From Fusobacterium_C sp036516095 (lineage in GTDB: Bacteria > Fusobacteriota > Fusobacteriia > Fusobacteriales > Fusobacteriaceae): a DNA stretch of 28,592 bases. Shown piece after piece: positions 10,801 to 16,106 of the stretch. Within the stretch, counting starts at the first letter, position 1. Each line of letters starts with the position of its first letter. The position numbers were made by a program, and so were the translations under genes. The notes under the pieces were generated by a model. The model had not been told where the DNA came from and made no database searches. It was given only the letters and a program-made list of their open reading frames with translations. The stretch spans positions 1-28,592 of the forward strand of contig NZ_DATBUM010000032.1 in the NCBI RefSeq assembly GCF_036516095.1, given 5' to 3'.

Positions 10801-11550
10801 GATGTGGATGTACAAGGAAAGAGTAGCGGATACGGTGCTGTCGGAATCGGAAATGTTAACATAGCAAATGTTATTAAGAAAAGTACGGAAGCAAGTGTTG
10901 GAAGAAATGCCGTTGTAGAAACTACAGGAAAACAAGAGTATCAAAGTCTTACTACAGGAAAAGTAAATGTTGTTGGAGCAGGAGATGCTGCTGCCGCCGC
11001 TTCTGTGTCAAATGTCAATGTTTCCAACCAAATGGATATTGCTAATTTAACAAAACAATATGCATATTCTCAATTGACAACTAAGAATTCTAAGAAGGAT
11101 ATTACTTTGGCATCAAGTAGTCAATTGGATGTTAACGTCCACGGATCAGCTGAAGCAAAAGGGGCAGGAGCAAAATCGTCAGCTCATGTAAAGAATCTAA
11201 TCAATCGAGGGGATCATGTAGATTTAGCCGGAAAAATGAAGACAGAAGGGCAAATAAATGTATATGCCGGATATGATAAAAATCATAACATCAGTAAAAT
11301 GAATTCAAAAGCGACTGCTTCTTCTAAGAGTTATGCTGCTGCCGCTTTTGCGGATGCCACTGTTGAAAATGTAGTGAAATTTAATAATATAGCAAGAAAA
11401 TTTAATGATGAATCGGTAAAACTGGAAGCTAAAAAAGTAAATACAGAAGTAAGTGTGGGAGCAAATCAAATAGATGAATACATTGATCGATATACATGGC
11501 ATTCTTCTGAAAAATCATTTAAAAAATTAACATACAGACCTAAAAAATAA
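1828..11550 (+). CDS. lktA: LktA, secreted leukotoxin (TpsA-type giant exoprotein)
   Basis: The major leukotoxin of F. necrophorum, 3240 aa, secreted by two-partner secretion and toxic to leukocytes; it is unrelated to RTX leukotoxins. ATG 1828 follows a strong AAGGGGGAAG site. An extended signal peptide (basic start, hydrophobic RILIMLGLLIN, probable cut near VKA-DE at residue 36) leads into a TPS/haemagglutination-type domain with the NPNG motif at 185-188. The remainder is repetitive beta-helix-like sequence: Ala/Gly-rich strands of the GVGAGVAGTVSVNNI type, most regular between about 7230 and 8940, interrupted by charged helical insertions (for example near residues 770-870 and 1110-1170). 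I read the whole protein and found no cysteine. There is no C-terminal barrel or sorting motif; it ends in basic TYRPKK, so release rather than anchoring is likely. It lies between lktB and lktC. Confidence 0.95.
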   Translation: MNTKENDIRRAKTSILKSKRILIMLGLLINTMMVKADENIVATQNFGTKVEKSGNVYDITTNKIQDKNAFNSFDKFHLNQNNIANLYFGQKDSKGIENLFNFVNGKIEVNGTINGIRENKIGGNLYFLSSEGMLVGKTGVINAGSFHAIVPKKEEYEKAFKEAQNSKVFDGIVPQQDGSIRVPLNPNGSITVEGKINAVDDIGLYAADIKLKDTAILKTGITDFNNLVNINNEIKAGLTGDLKATKTKSGDIILFAHVDSPQKAMGEDSTVAKKVEEFVKGNTKANIESDAVLEAEGNVKISAKATNGTLVKKDDKKETYNTPLSLSDVEASVRVNKGKIIGKNVDITAEAKNFYDATLVTKLGKKSFSFVTGSLSPINLNGFLGLLTSKSSVVIGKDAKVEATEGKANIHSYSGVRATMGAATSPLKITNLYLENADGKLPSIGAGYISAKSDSNVTVEGEVKSKGKVDITSKSENTIDASVAVGTMRDSNKVALSVLVTEGENKSSVKIAKGAKVESETDDVNVKSEAINSIQAAVKGGLGDSGNGVIAANISNYNSSSRVDVDGQVHAKKRLNVEAHNITKNSVLQTGSNLGTSKFMNDHVYESGRLKSILDAVKQRFGGDSVNQETKNKLTDLFSAGVSATIANHNNSASVTIGESGRLSSGVEGSNIKALNEVQNLRATTSSGSVAVRKEEQKKLIGNAAVFYGNYKNNASVTIADQAELTSEGKIDTISENKIEYKNPSKMAKSVIDKLELLKRAFGKETKTPEYDPKDIESIEKLLNAFSEKLDGKPELLLNGEKMTITLPDGTSKTGTAVEIAEYVQGEMQKLEEKLPKGFKAFSEGLSGLIKEALSFTGIGNYANFHTFTAAGANGEKDVSSVGGAVSWVEQENHSKVSVGKGAKLTAKKDLNIKAVNKAETVNLVGKFGLARSSASASAVGGRLNVQKSNNSAVVEVKEKAQLSGENINADALNRLFHVAGSFNGGSGGNAINGMGSYSGGSSKARVSIDDETYLTANKKIALNSKNDTSVWNVAGSAAIGTKNAAVGVAVAVNDYDISNKASIEDNDEGQSKYDKNENEVTVNAESLEVDAKTTGTINSISVAGGVNKVGSKPTEEKPKSEEKSDGFFSKIGNKVDSVKNKITDTMDSLTEKITDYISEGVKKAGNLPSDVSHDPDKGPSFSLGAAGSVSVNNIKKETSAVVNGVKVNLKGNHKKAEVIASDSAFIGAWSGAAALQWSHIGSGESNTTVGLSGAAAVNNVQSKTKALVKDSSISNVNKFKVNAVSGGTQVAAGMGLEAVKESGGQGRSYLLGTSASMNFVDNEVSSESENNIISGESEHKRADVDVTAYESDTQVTGGLNLQAGKSKGTAGAAVSVAKLNNKVKAGIKGGSYTNINRADAKALLATTQVTAALSVGGTNSSGSGLGNYQGAVSVNDINNDVSATVDKSSMKNTKELNVIAKDTKGSSELAKEYQSLLNGKDREYLEAHGIDTTGKSYYTEEQLKEAAKRDGAVIVNAAASIAGSDRASGGAGVAVNLVKNKFKAEVIGTDKFDKTNDIVAEKINVDAKSSTVIVNTAAGLAVSQNSFAGLGSFAWQDLNDEVSAKVENIKAETDHLNVIAKNNTLGVNVAGSIAGSSSAAVGAALAHNSLKNKTLASVTASNFKTFSKTNPKMDVNVQALNDSHITNVSAGVAASAKTSGISGMASINRGSDETEALVKDSHFEGVNSFNVEADDKKVLNTVAGNVNGGNKAGVGATVAYTDIKNQSVTASLKNTSIKTADNKDKKKINVSAKDHATVTTVSAGVGGSKGVAVEGAAATAIINKNVTASAEGVLIDRVLESEKENTDKEKADFTVLADNGSQIVTNASVISVGGGQAAVGAGVAVNNIVQNTSALVKDGSQHVNNSLVKSKSYSKITTIGIGAGVGTGGTGINGSVAVNKITNNTTASAAYTNIFAKGNVGVIAESDEVIGNYAGTGAGGATAGVGASTSVNEIKGDTKASVTNSKIEAKEETQDSIEVQGTVNEVVEKVLQNIGINDDLDKKRQKTNKKGVVVNSSSTHTVKSLLANVAGAGKAGVAGTVNVNKITGETQAIVEDSILNAKHSSIHAGDYTNSTGVVGTVAGGASAGIGASSDTNLLSRNTKTRVYNTKISAEKEGESSEITADSKQGISSFGVGVGGAGVGAGIAGTVSVNQLSGKTEVDVEKSHIAVKEADISSKHYGVVSVGNGSLGAAVKGAGIGAAVAVTKDLTNTKLRIKDSNISTKTKLDAIAKNHTKLNSGIVGVGAAGIGAGVAGTVSVNNITSQVGAEIDHSNLVSERGDVNVKALNTVDSSMMAAGGAMGIAAVNGVVSVNTINTSVVTRVHNDSKITATKGTANIKAEEDRNIKQTVANVTLGGTAIGGNVLVNNFGTVLEDQKNEKGEGTNLLKTLEEINKEQDKKFDGETEGVLKSAGIDTKDYAVKADRGETRAEGIKVFVENSQVHGMNTNVEARQRDNVASVGGSGAVGVQSLLGTVGITNIKRNLGVTVNHSNVTASDKLNLQADISGNVSLKSYQGTAGTSSLGAAYSQINTSGKSNILVKNSKLSGKYIDVIAKDKSELSAEAKGLTAGVLATGGAIISRADNDSDVNVEIEKTIFNEEDRVNTSSKGIGRGINIKAEKENRVTADSQGASVGNVAGAGIISSARDSGRTQVMINNKSGKSIFHADNVNIGATHKTKVNAISKAINGSILGGVGVMKAEAISSGKVMVEVEEGNTFRTNKLNVVSKVEGLDDDKTTAKSYVLAGNAGGIVGAGVNTSRAESNTESVVRLRRQDYENNDYTKKYISEVNADAINNTKNVADIASMEAAGVYAQGTNKAITKSNKVTATTVNGGKVYQLHARALAKNESYGNVKGSGGALVGAETATVENYINSKIGTAIAGEWEIGDRLQAQALDTTVVKVNGEGMKSGLVGKNGVSINNKIEGETKALIAEKAKITGTGSVDVEAKNELDVDVQGKSSGYGAVGIGNVNIANVIKKSTEASVGRNAVVETTGKQEYQSLTTGKVNVVGAGDAAAAASVSNVNVSNQMDIANLTKQYAYSQLTTKNSKKDITLASSSQLDVNVHGSAEAKGAGAKSSAHVKNLINRGDHVDLAGKMKTEGQINVYAGYDKNHNISKMNSKATASSKSYAAAAFADATVENVVKFNNIARKFNDESVKLEAKKVNTEVSVGANQIDEYIDRYTWHSSEKSFKKLTYRPKK
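7228..8940 (+). repeat. Tandem ~54-residue Ala/Gly-rich repeats inside lktA
   Basis: Recurrent module: a G/A-rich strand, then V-S/A-V-N-x-I, then T-x-A-x-V-x-x-S-x-I. Copies begin at about 7228, 7438, 7588, 7753, 8026, 8188, 8350, 8509, 8677 and 8836. The last six are 159-168 bases apart, that is 53-56 residues. The longer 7753-8026 interval is explained by a charged insertion of about 40 residues. The copies at 8350 and 8677 are also similar at the DNA level. This fits a parallel beta-helix built from repeating coils. Confidence 0.75.
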
Positions 11551-11561
11551 ATGGAGGAAAA

Positions 11562-11996
11562 ATGAATATAAGAGATAATAAATTTAATGAATTTTTGAAA
11601 CAATCAAAGATAACCTGTTTTCAAAGAGAGGAAATAAAAGATGAAATGGAAACTGTTGTATTTCGAAGTGCCATGGAAGTAGAGGGCCAAAATTTGCCAT
11701 TGGTTATTGTGATGGACAACAGTATCTATACCAATATTCGAGTACAAATTGCCACTAAAGTGATAAAAGATACTAATCGAGATGAAATCCTTTCTTATAT
11801 GAATGAATTAAATCGAGAATATAAAGTATTTAAATACTATGTGACGGAAGAAGGAGATATTTGTTTGGATAGTTGTGTAACATCTGTTGCAGAAGAATTT
11901 AATTCAGAAATGATATATATGATTTTAAATGTGATTTTAGAACATTTGGTGGAACACTATTCTACATTTATGAAAAAAATTTGGTCTGAAAAATAA
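11562..11996 (+). CDS. lktC: LktC, small cytosolic protein of the leukotoxin operon (YbjN-like)
   Basis: Third gene of lktBAC, 144 aa, 11 bases after lktA with a GGAGG site. Its function is not established to my knowledge. It has no signal peptide or membrane segment and is acidic, with three cysteines. The order of elements resembles the YbjN family, which has a type III secretion chaperone-like fold: a VVFR strand, the hydrophobic LPLVIVMDNS strand, an N-E-L-N-R-E-Y-K-V-F-K segment, a Y-V-T-E-E-G-D-I strand and a C-terminal helix pair ending YSTFMKKIW. That resemblance is by eye only. A role as cytosolic chaperone, secretion pilot or regulator for LktA is inference from fold and position. 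Confidence 0.85.
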   Translation: MNIRDNKFNEFLKQSKITCFQREEIKDEMETVVFRSAMEVEGQNLPLVIVMDNSIYTNIRVQIATKVIKDTNRDEILSYMNELNREYKVFKYYVTEEGDICLDSCVTSVAEEFNSEMIYMILNVILEHLVEHYSTFMKKIWSEK

Positions 11997-12023
11997 TAAT
12001 TAACGAATAGGAATCAAATGTTT

Positions 12024-12069
12024 AAAAGGATTTTAGAAATTTTGGGAAAAATTTCTGAGATCCTTTTTT
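12024..12069 (+). terminator. Terminator of the lkt operon
   Basis: A long hairpin begins AAAGGAT and closes with ATCCTTTTTT; inner arms AGAAATTTT and AAAATTTCT are complementary. It is followed by a T-run at 12063-12069, 28 bases after the lktC stop. A second perfect 9-base inverted repeat (TTTATCAAA/TTTGATAAA, 12077-12099) follows without a T-run and has no clear role. Confidence 0.8.
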
Positions 12070-12122
12070 CTATATATTTATCAAAATGACTTTGATAAAA
12101 GATCAAAATAGTATCGTATAAA

Positions 12123-12150
12123 AAAACCGGGACTTCATTTCCCGGTTTTA
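12123..12150 (-). terminator. Terminator of tRNA-Thr
   Basis: Perfect GC-rich hairpin AAAACCGGGA/TCCCGGTTTT. Read on the minus strand it ends in a run of seven T. On the plus strand it is followed by a weaker T-rich stretch, so it may also back up the lkt terminator. Confidence 0.8.
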
Positions 12151-12218
12151 ATTTTATCTGCCTATTGTCTGTTTATTTTTCGCTTTTTGTCGTGTAATAT
12201 CAATTTTATAAATAATAA

Positions 12219-12294
12219 TGGTGCTGACAAATGGACTCGAACCATCGACCTACGACTTACCATGCCGTTGCTCTACCACCTGAGCTATGTCAGC
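12219..12294 (-). tRNA. tRNA-Thr (anticodon GGU)
   Basis: The minus strand folds into a complete 76-base cloverleaf. The acceptor arm GCTGACA/TGTCAGC is fully paired, followed by A and an encoded CCA. The D arm is GCTC/GAGC. The anticodon arm ACGGC/GTCGT has loop ATGGTAA, giving anticodon GGT. A 5-base variable loop and a T arm with TTCGAGT complete it. It decodes ACC and ACU. Confidence 0.95.
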
Positions 12295-12305
12295 ACATCC
12301 CTAAT

Positions 12306-12334
12306 ATTATATCATAGCTTTTCTATTTTTTCAA
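12306..12334 (-). promoter_or_regulatory. Promoter of tRNA-Thr
   Basis: On the minus strand TTGAAA (12329-12334) and a perfect TATAAT (12306-12311) are separated by exactly 17 bases, about 11 bases before the tRNA 5' end. Confidence 0.8.
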
Positions 12335-12444
12335 ACAAAATTCGTAATAATATTTTAAAGAGCTTCTTATGGCTATTTATGATTTGAAATAGTATATTTT
12401 ATGAAAAATAAAGAAAGAAATAAAAAATATTTTATAAGAAAGGA

Positions 12445-12473
12445 TTGACAAGCAGAAGAAAATACTGTATATT
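12445..12473 (+). promoter_or_regulatory. Promoter of the SAM-riboswitch leader
   Basis: TTGACA at 12445-12450 and TATATT at 12468-12473 with a 17-base spacer. Transcription would start near 12480, just before the aptamer. Confidence 0.7.
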
Positions 12474-12484
12474 TATTCTCAATA

Positions 12485-12580
12485 AAACCATAAAGAGAGA
12501 TTGAGGGACAGGTCCTATGACATCTCAGCAACCTACAAAGATGTGTGGTGCTAATGCCTGAGCGATGGGAGATAAAAGAA
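12485..12580 (+). ncRNA. SAM-I (S-box) riboswitch aptamer
   Basis: Conserved S-box blocks are present in order: AAGAG, GAGGGA, GGTCC-TATGA, CAGCAACC, GGTGCTAAT and GGGAGATAA. P2 is GAGAT pairing with ATCTC. Helix P1 is unusual: I could not find the expected long complement of GATAAAAG immediately before AAGAG, only CCAT/ATGG and a possible split pairing. P4 is very short. It sits between a promoter and a terminator ahead of a homocysteine methyltransferase gene, the classic place for SAM-dependent attenuation. Confidence 0.88.
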
Positions 12581-12587
12581 TGAAATG

Positions 12588-12617
12588 AACTTCCGAGCAA
12601 CTTTAGGAAGTTTTTTA
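12588..12617 (+). terminator. Riboswitch-controlled terminator
   Basis: AACTTCC (12588-12594) pairs with GGAAGTT (12606-12612), followed directly by a T-rich run. By family precedent SAM binding would favour this hairpin and stop transcription before the downstream gene. Confidence 0.85.
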
Positions 12618-12706
12618 TTTTTAAGAAGATAAAAACGGCATGAAAATTTTAGGGAAATGTTTCTTTCATTGCAGGAATTATTTGAACTGTTGAAGAGGTG
12701 AATAAC

Positions 12707-13666
12707 ATGTTACATGAGGAATTGAGTAAGAGAATTTTAATTTTGGATGGAGCTATGGGGACAGTATTAGAAAAATATTTCCTGAAATCGGAAGATTTCT
12801 GCGGAGCTGCGGGCTGCTATGAAATTTTAAATGAAACAAGGGCGGATATTATTTTAGAAGTTCACAAAAAATATATTGAAGCGGGAGCAGATATAATTGA
12901 AACCAACAGCTTCAATTGTAATGCGATTTCTTTGAAAGAGTATCAATTGAAAAATAAGGTGTATTCTCTTGCCAAAAAGTCGGGTGAAATTGCAAGACAA
13001 GCTGTGAAAGAGAGTGGAAAAAAAGTTTATGTTCTAGGTTCTGTAGGACCCACCAATAGGAGTTTAAGTTTCCCATTAAGAGATATTCTTTATCAAAGAG
13101 GTTTATCGTTTCAAGAGTTAAAGGAGGCATACTATGAGCAAATACTAGGCCTCGTTGACGGAGGGGTAGATGGAGTTTTGATTGAGACTATTTTTGATGG
13201 CTTAAATGCAAAAGCCGCAGTCATTGCCGCAGAAGAAGTTTTTGAGTTCCGAAAAAAGTCATTATGGATTTGTATTTCAGCGACTGTAGATAAGCAGGGG
13301 AAATTGTTAACAGGGCAGAGTATGGAATCTCTCATCCTTTCTTTAGATACCCCCTCAGTCTTATCTTTCGGTTTTAACTGCTCTTTTGGATCAAAAGATT
13401 TGGTTCCTTTGGTTCAAAAAATACAATTTTGTACCACAAAATATATTTCTCTGTATCCCAATGCCGGATTGCCAAATCAAAATGGAGACTATACGGAAAC
13501 AGCAGAACAAATGATACAAGATTTGCTTCCTGTTATTCAAAATCAAGAAGTAAATATTTTAGGAGGCTGCTGCGGAACAAGTTATGAATATATCCGGGCA
13601 TTAGCAAAGCTTGTCTCCGGAAAATTACCCAGAGAAAGTTCTTTTATTAAGGAAAAGGACTTTTAA
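12707..13666 (+). CDS. Homocysteine S-methyltransferase (stand-alone MetH N-terminal module)
   Basis: Transfers a methyl group to homocysteine to make methionine. The 319-residue protein matches the homocysteine-binding barrel of cobalamin-dependent methionine synthase: LDGAMGT near the start, GADIIETN, GPTNR, LIETIFDGLNAKAA, PNAGLPN. The three zinc ligands are Cys225 (in FNC) and Cys288-Cys289 (in GGCCGT). Full MetH is about 1200 residues; the folate, cobalamin and reactivation modules are absent here, so it needs a separate methyl-corrinoid partner or uses another donor such as S-methylmethionine. I chose ATG 12707 because the ribosome site AGAGGTG covers the earlier in-frame GTG at 12698. 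The SAM-I leader upstream supports a methionine role. Confidence 0.85.
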   Translation: MLHEELSKRILILDGAMGTVLEKYFLKSEDFCGAAGCYEILNETRADIILEVHKKYIEAGADIIETNSFNCNAISLKEYQLKNKVYSLAKKSGEIARQAVKESGKKVYVLGSVGPTNRSLSFPLRDILYQRGLSFQELKEAYYEQILGLVDGGVDGVLIETIFDGLNAKAAVIAAEEVFEFRKKSLWICISATVDKQGKLLTGQSMESLILSLDTPSVLSFGFNCSFGSKDLVPLVQKIQFCTTKYISLYPNAGLPNQNGDYTETAEQMIQDLLPVIQNQEVNILGGCCGTSYEYIRALAKLVSGKLPRESSFIKEKDF

Positions 13667-13671
13667 TAAGG

Positions 13672-14385
13672 CTATTTTTGTTTTAAAAAATTTAGTACTT
13701 CTGTCATGGTATGGGCAAAATTTTCAGGAATTAAAAGACCTGCTTGTGTGTCATATTGGGTTGGAGATTGGTTGATAATGACCAATTGATTCCCGCGATA
13801 GTATTGTAGATAATAGGCTGCAGGATAAACGGTTAAACTACTTCCTGCGACAATAATGACATCGGCTTTTCGAATTTCTTGAATAGCTTTTTCCGTTACT
13901 CTATCATTTAGCATTTCTCCGTAAAGAGTTACATTAGGTCTGACAATTCCACCACAAGAACAGGAAAAATTGTGAGTATCATGTTTGTTACAAGAAAGAC
14001 AATACCAATCTTTTAGAGTCCCATGAAGTTCCAATACTTTTTTGCTTCCCGCTTCCTGGTGTAAATTATCGATATTTTGTGTGATAATGCTTTTTAATTT
14101 TCCCATATTTTCAAGTTCCACTAAAGCATAATGTCCTGCGTGAGGTTTGATATTGCGGATGGATAATTTTTCTTCTACATATTTTAAAAAAAGGTCATGA
14201 TGAGTACGAAAAAAGTCAATGCTTAATACTTCTTCGGGAGCATAGCCATGAAAGTTTTCCTGATAGAGACCATTTTTTCCACGAAAATCTTTAATTCCAG
14301 AATCTGTACTTGTTCCAGCTCCACCAAAAAAAACGAGATGAGTACTGTTTTGAATCCAATCTGCCAATTTTTTGATTTCTTCCAT
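13672..14385 (-). CDS. cobB: NAD-dependent protein deacylase (sirtuin)
   Basis: Sir2-family enzyme, 237 aa, expected to remove acyl groups from protein lysines using NAD. Visible motifs: GAGTS at 22-26, DFRG at 33-36, TQNIDNLH at 102-109, catalytic His121, zinc cysteines 129, 132, 142 and 144, and GSSLTVYPA at 181-189. The usual GIPDFR appears as GIKDFR. I start at ATG 14385 because AAGGAGG (14393-14399) lies 7 bases before it, and the mapped promoter would initiate downstream of the alternative ATG at 14415. The gene converges with the methyltransferase gene (5-base gap) and diverges from the desulfidase gene. The symbol is by family only. Confidence 0.9.
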   Translation of the reverse strand: MEEIKKLADWIQNSTHLVFFGGAGTSTDSGIKDFRGKNGLYQENFHGYAPEEVLSIDFFRTHHDLFLKYVEEKLSIRNIKPHAGHYALVELENMGKLKSIITQNIDNLHQEAGSKKVLELHGTLKDWYCLSCNKHDTHNFSCSCGGIVRPNVTLYGEMLNDRVTEKAIQEIRKADVIIVAGSSLTVYPAAYYLQYYRGNQLVIINQSPTQYDTQAGLLIPENFAHTMTEVLNFLKQK

Positions 14386-14413
14386 TTTGCTGCCTCCTTG
14401 TATTCTTTTTTTC

Positions 14414-14442
14414 ATTGTAGCTTATTTTTGAGATTTTTACAA
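14414..14442 (-). promoter_or_regulatory. Promoter of the sirtuin gene
   Basis: Minus strand TTGTAA (14437-14442), 17-base spacer, TACAAT (14414-14419). Initiation near 14406 leaves a leader of about 20 bases carrying the AAGGAGG site. Confidence 0.65.
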
Positions 14443-14451
14443 GCAAGGTGC

Positions 14452-14480
14452 TTTACTTTTTTTTCCTTTTCTTATATACT
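14452..14480 (+). promoter_or_regulatory. Promoter of the cysteine desulfidase gene
   Basis: TTTACT (14452-14457), 17-base spacer, TATACT (14475-14480). It stands back to back with the sirtuin promoter, with 9 bases between their -35 boxes, so one regulator could affect both. Confidence 0.55.
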
Positions 14481-14517
14481 GGAAGAGAAGAATCGTAGAC
14501 AATTTAAGGGGTGGAAT

Positions 14518-15810
14518 ATGGAGAAAGAATTGCAAGAGAAAGTAGTAAATATCTTACAAGAAGAAATTGTACCGGCAGAAGGTTGTACGGAACCAATCGC
14601 CATTGCCTATGCTGCAGCAAGGTTGGCACAGATATTGGGAGAAAAAGCGGAAAAAATTGATATTTATTTATCTGGAAACATGATAAAAAATGTAAAAAGC
14701 GTCTTCATACCAAGCAGTGAAGGGATGGTAGGAATTGAGGCAGCAGTAGCTATGGGATTTATTGCCGGGGATGCAGAAAAAGAGCTTATGGTAATTAGTG
14801 ATGTGACAAAGGAACAGTTAGAAGAAGTGAAACATTACTATGGAGAAAAAAGAATTCATACTCACACACAAGAAGGAGATATTAAACTATATATTCGTAT
14901 TGAGGCAAGTACTAAAAATCATACTGCTTCCATTGAAATTAAACATACTCATACCAATGTTACTGAATTAAAAAAAGATGGGAAGATATTACTTTCACAG
15001 GCTTGTAATGACGGTAATTTTAATTCTCCTTTGAGTGATCGGGAAATTTTAAGTGTAAGATTAATTTATGATATGGCAAAAGAAATTCCTCTCTCTAAAA
15101 TAGAACCTCTATTTTTTCAAGTAATTGCCTATAACAGTGCCATTGCAGAAGAGGGATTGAGAGGAAAATATGGAGTCAACCTCGGAAAAATGATTGAAGA
15201 GAATATCCAACGTGGGATTTATGGAAATGACATTCGAAATAAGGCGGCGAGTTATGCAAGTGCAGGAAGTGACGCTCGTATGAGTGGGTGCAGTTTACCC
15301 GTAATGACGACAAGCGGTAGTGGAAATCAGGGAATGACAGCTTCTTTGCCGGTTATTCGTTATTGTAGAGAAAGAAATGTCAGTTATGAGCAAATGATAC
15401 GAGGACTCTTTATATCTCATATGATTACGATTCACGTCAAAACCAATGTAGGACGTCTGTCTGCATATTGTGGAGCAATTTGTGCCTCGAGCGGAGTAGC
15501 TGCGGCTCTAACTTATTTGGAAGGAGGAAGTTATTACAATGTTTGTGATGCTATTACAAACATGTTAGGAAATTTGTCGGGAGTTATTTGTGATGGGGCA
15601 AAAGCCTCCTGTGCATTGAAAATTTCTTCCGGAGTATATTCCGCTTTTGATGCCTGCATGTTGGCTTTGAATAAGGATGTTCTAAGACCGGAAGACGGAA
15701 TTGTCGGAAAAGATATTGAAGAAACAATCAAAAATATTGGAGAATTGGCTCAAGCCGGAATGAAAGAAACGGATGAAGTGATTTTGGATATTATGGTAGG
15801 AAAACGATAA
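14518..15810 (+). CDS. cyuA: L-cysteine desulfidase, CyuA/YhaM family (UPF0597)
   Basis: Expected to break L-cysteine into pyruvate, ammonia and sulfide in the cytosol with an iron-sulfur cluster; this fits the strong H2S production of fusobacteria. 430 aa. Family motifs: PAEGCTEP near the start (Cys23), SGNMIKNVKSV, SGCSLPVMTTSGSGNQG, CGAICASSG, and GVICDGAKASCALK near the C-terminus; the later cysteines are the probable cluster ligands. ATG 14518 has AAGGGGTGG upstream; the open frame continues further 5' only as antisense of the sirtuin gene. The fold is shared with L-serine dehydratase alpha domains, so activity on serine cannot be excluded. Single-gene unit with its own promoter and terminator. 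Confidence 0.87.
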   Translation: MEKELQEKVVNILQEEIVPAEGCTEPIAIAYAAARLAQILGEKAEKIDIYLSGNMIKNVKSVFIPSSEGMVGIEAAVAMGFIAGDAEKELMVISDVTKEQLEEVKHYYGEKRIHTHTQEGDIKLYIRIEASTKNHTASIEIKHTHTNVTELKKDGKILLSQACNDGNFNSPLSDREILSVRLIYDMAKEIPLSKIEPLFFQVIAYNSAIAEEGLRGKYGVNLGKMIEENIQRGIYGNDIRNKAASYASAGSDARMSGCSLPVMTTSGSGNQGMTASLPVIRYCRERNVSYEQMIRGLFISHMITIHVKTNVGRLSAYCGAICASSGVAAALTYLEGGSYYNVCDAITNMLGNLSGVICDGAKASCALKISSGVYSAFDACMLALNKDVLRPEDGIVGKDIEETIKNIGELAQAGMKETDEVILDIMVGKR

Positions 15811-15816
15811 ATAAGG

Positions 15817-15864
15817 AAAAACACTCTTTATTAAAAAAATAATTTAATAAAGAGTGTTTTTCTA
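15817..15864 (+). terminator. Terminator after cyuA
   Basis: AAAAACACTCTTTATTAAA pairs perfectly with TTTAATAAAGAGTGTTTTT around an 8-base loop. A T-rich tract follows and an A-rich one precedes, so it may work in both directions. Confidence 0.85.
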
Positions 15865-16007
15865 TTTATAAAAAAGAAATAATTACAAAAATGTAAAAGT
15901 ACCATTTTATGGTATTTCTATGAAAAAAATAGATTGCCTTGTATTAAAAACAGAACAAAAAAATAGAATTTCATATAGAAATAATGAAAAAATAAAAATA
16001 TTTCTTC

Positions 16008-16039
16008 TTGACAAATATGGTAAAGAAGTATAATATAAT
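16008..16039 (+). promoter_or_regulatory. Promoter of the acyl-CoA dehydrogenase fusion/flavodiiron operon
   Basis: A perfect TTGACA at 16008-16013. Downstream are overlapping -10 candidates: TATAAT at 16029-16034 (15-base spacer), TAATAT at 16031-16036 (17) and TATAAT at 16034-16039 (20). An imperfect palindrome, GTGTACA...GTATACA-like, lies at 16041-16060 near the expected start and could be an operator. Confidence 0.65.
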
Positions 16040-16106
16040 AGTGTACAAATAAAGTATACATTTTTGAAAAATATATCAAGAGAGTTTAAACTTAAGGAGG
16101 GATTGT

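Noticed and set aside
7746..10944. Many open antisense frames of 60-145 codons opposite lktA
   Set aside because: They mirror the repetitive, stop-poor codon use of lktA, lack ribosome sites and encode Pro/Thr/Ala/Ser-rich or Cys/Tyr-rich low-complexity chains matching no family.
12077..12099. Perfect 9-base inverted repeat between lktC and tRNA-Thr as a second terminator
   Set aside because: AT-rich stem with no following T-run; noted only as a small hairpin of unknown meaning.
12219..12294. tRNA-Thr beside the toxin operon as an integration site of an island
   Set aside because: No integrase, direct repeat of the tRNA end or shift in base composition is visible within the window; upstream sequence is not available.
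12187..12387. Plus-strand open frame of 66 codons
   Set aside because: It runs through the antisense of the tRNA-Thr gene; its WTRTIDLRLT-type peptide is a well-known artefact of translated tRNA.
14248..14517. 90-codon N-terminal extension of the cysteine desulfidase
   Set aside because: It lies on the opposite strand of the sirtuin gene and upstream of the promoter; the family starts at the MEKELQEK methionine with a good ribosome site.
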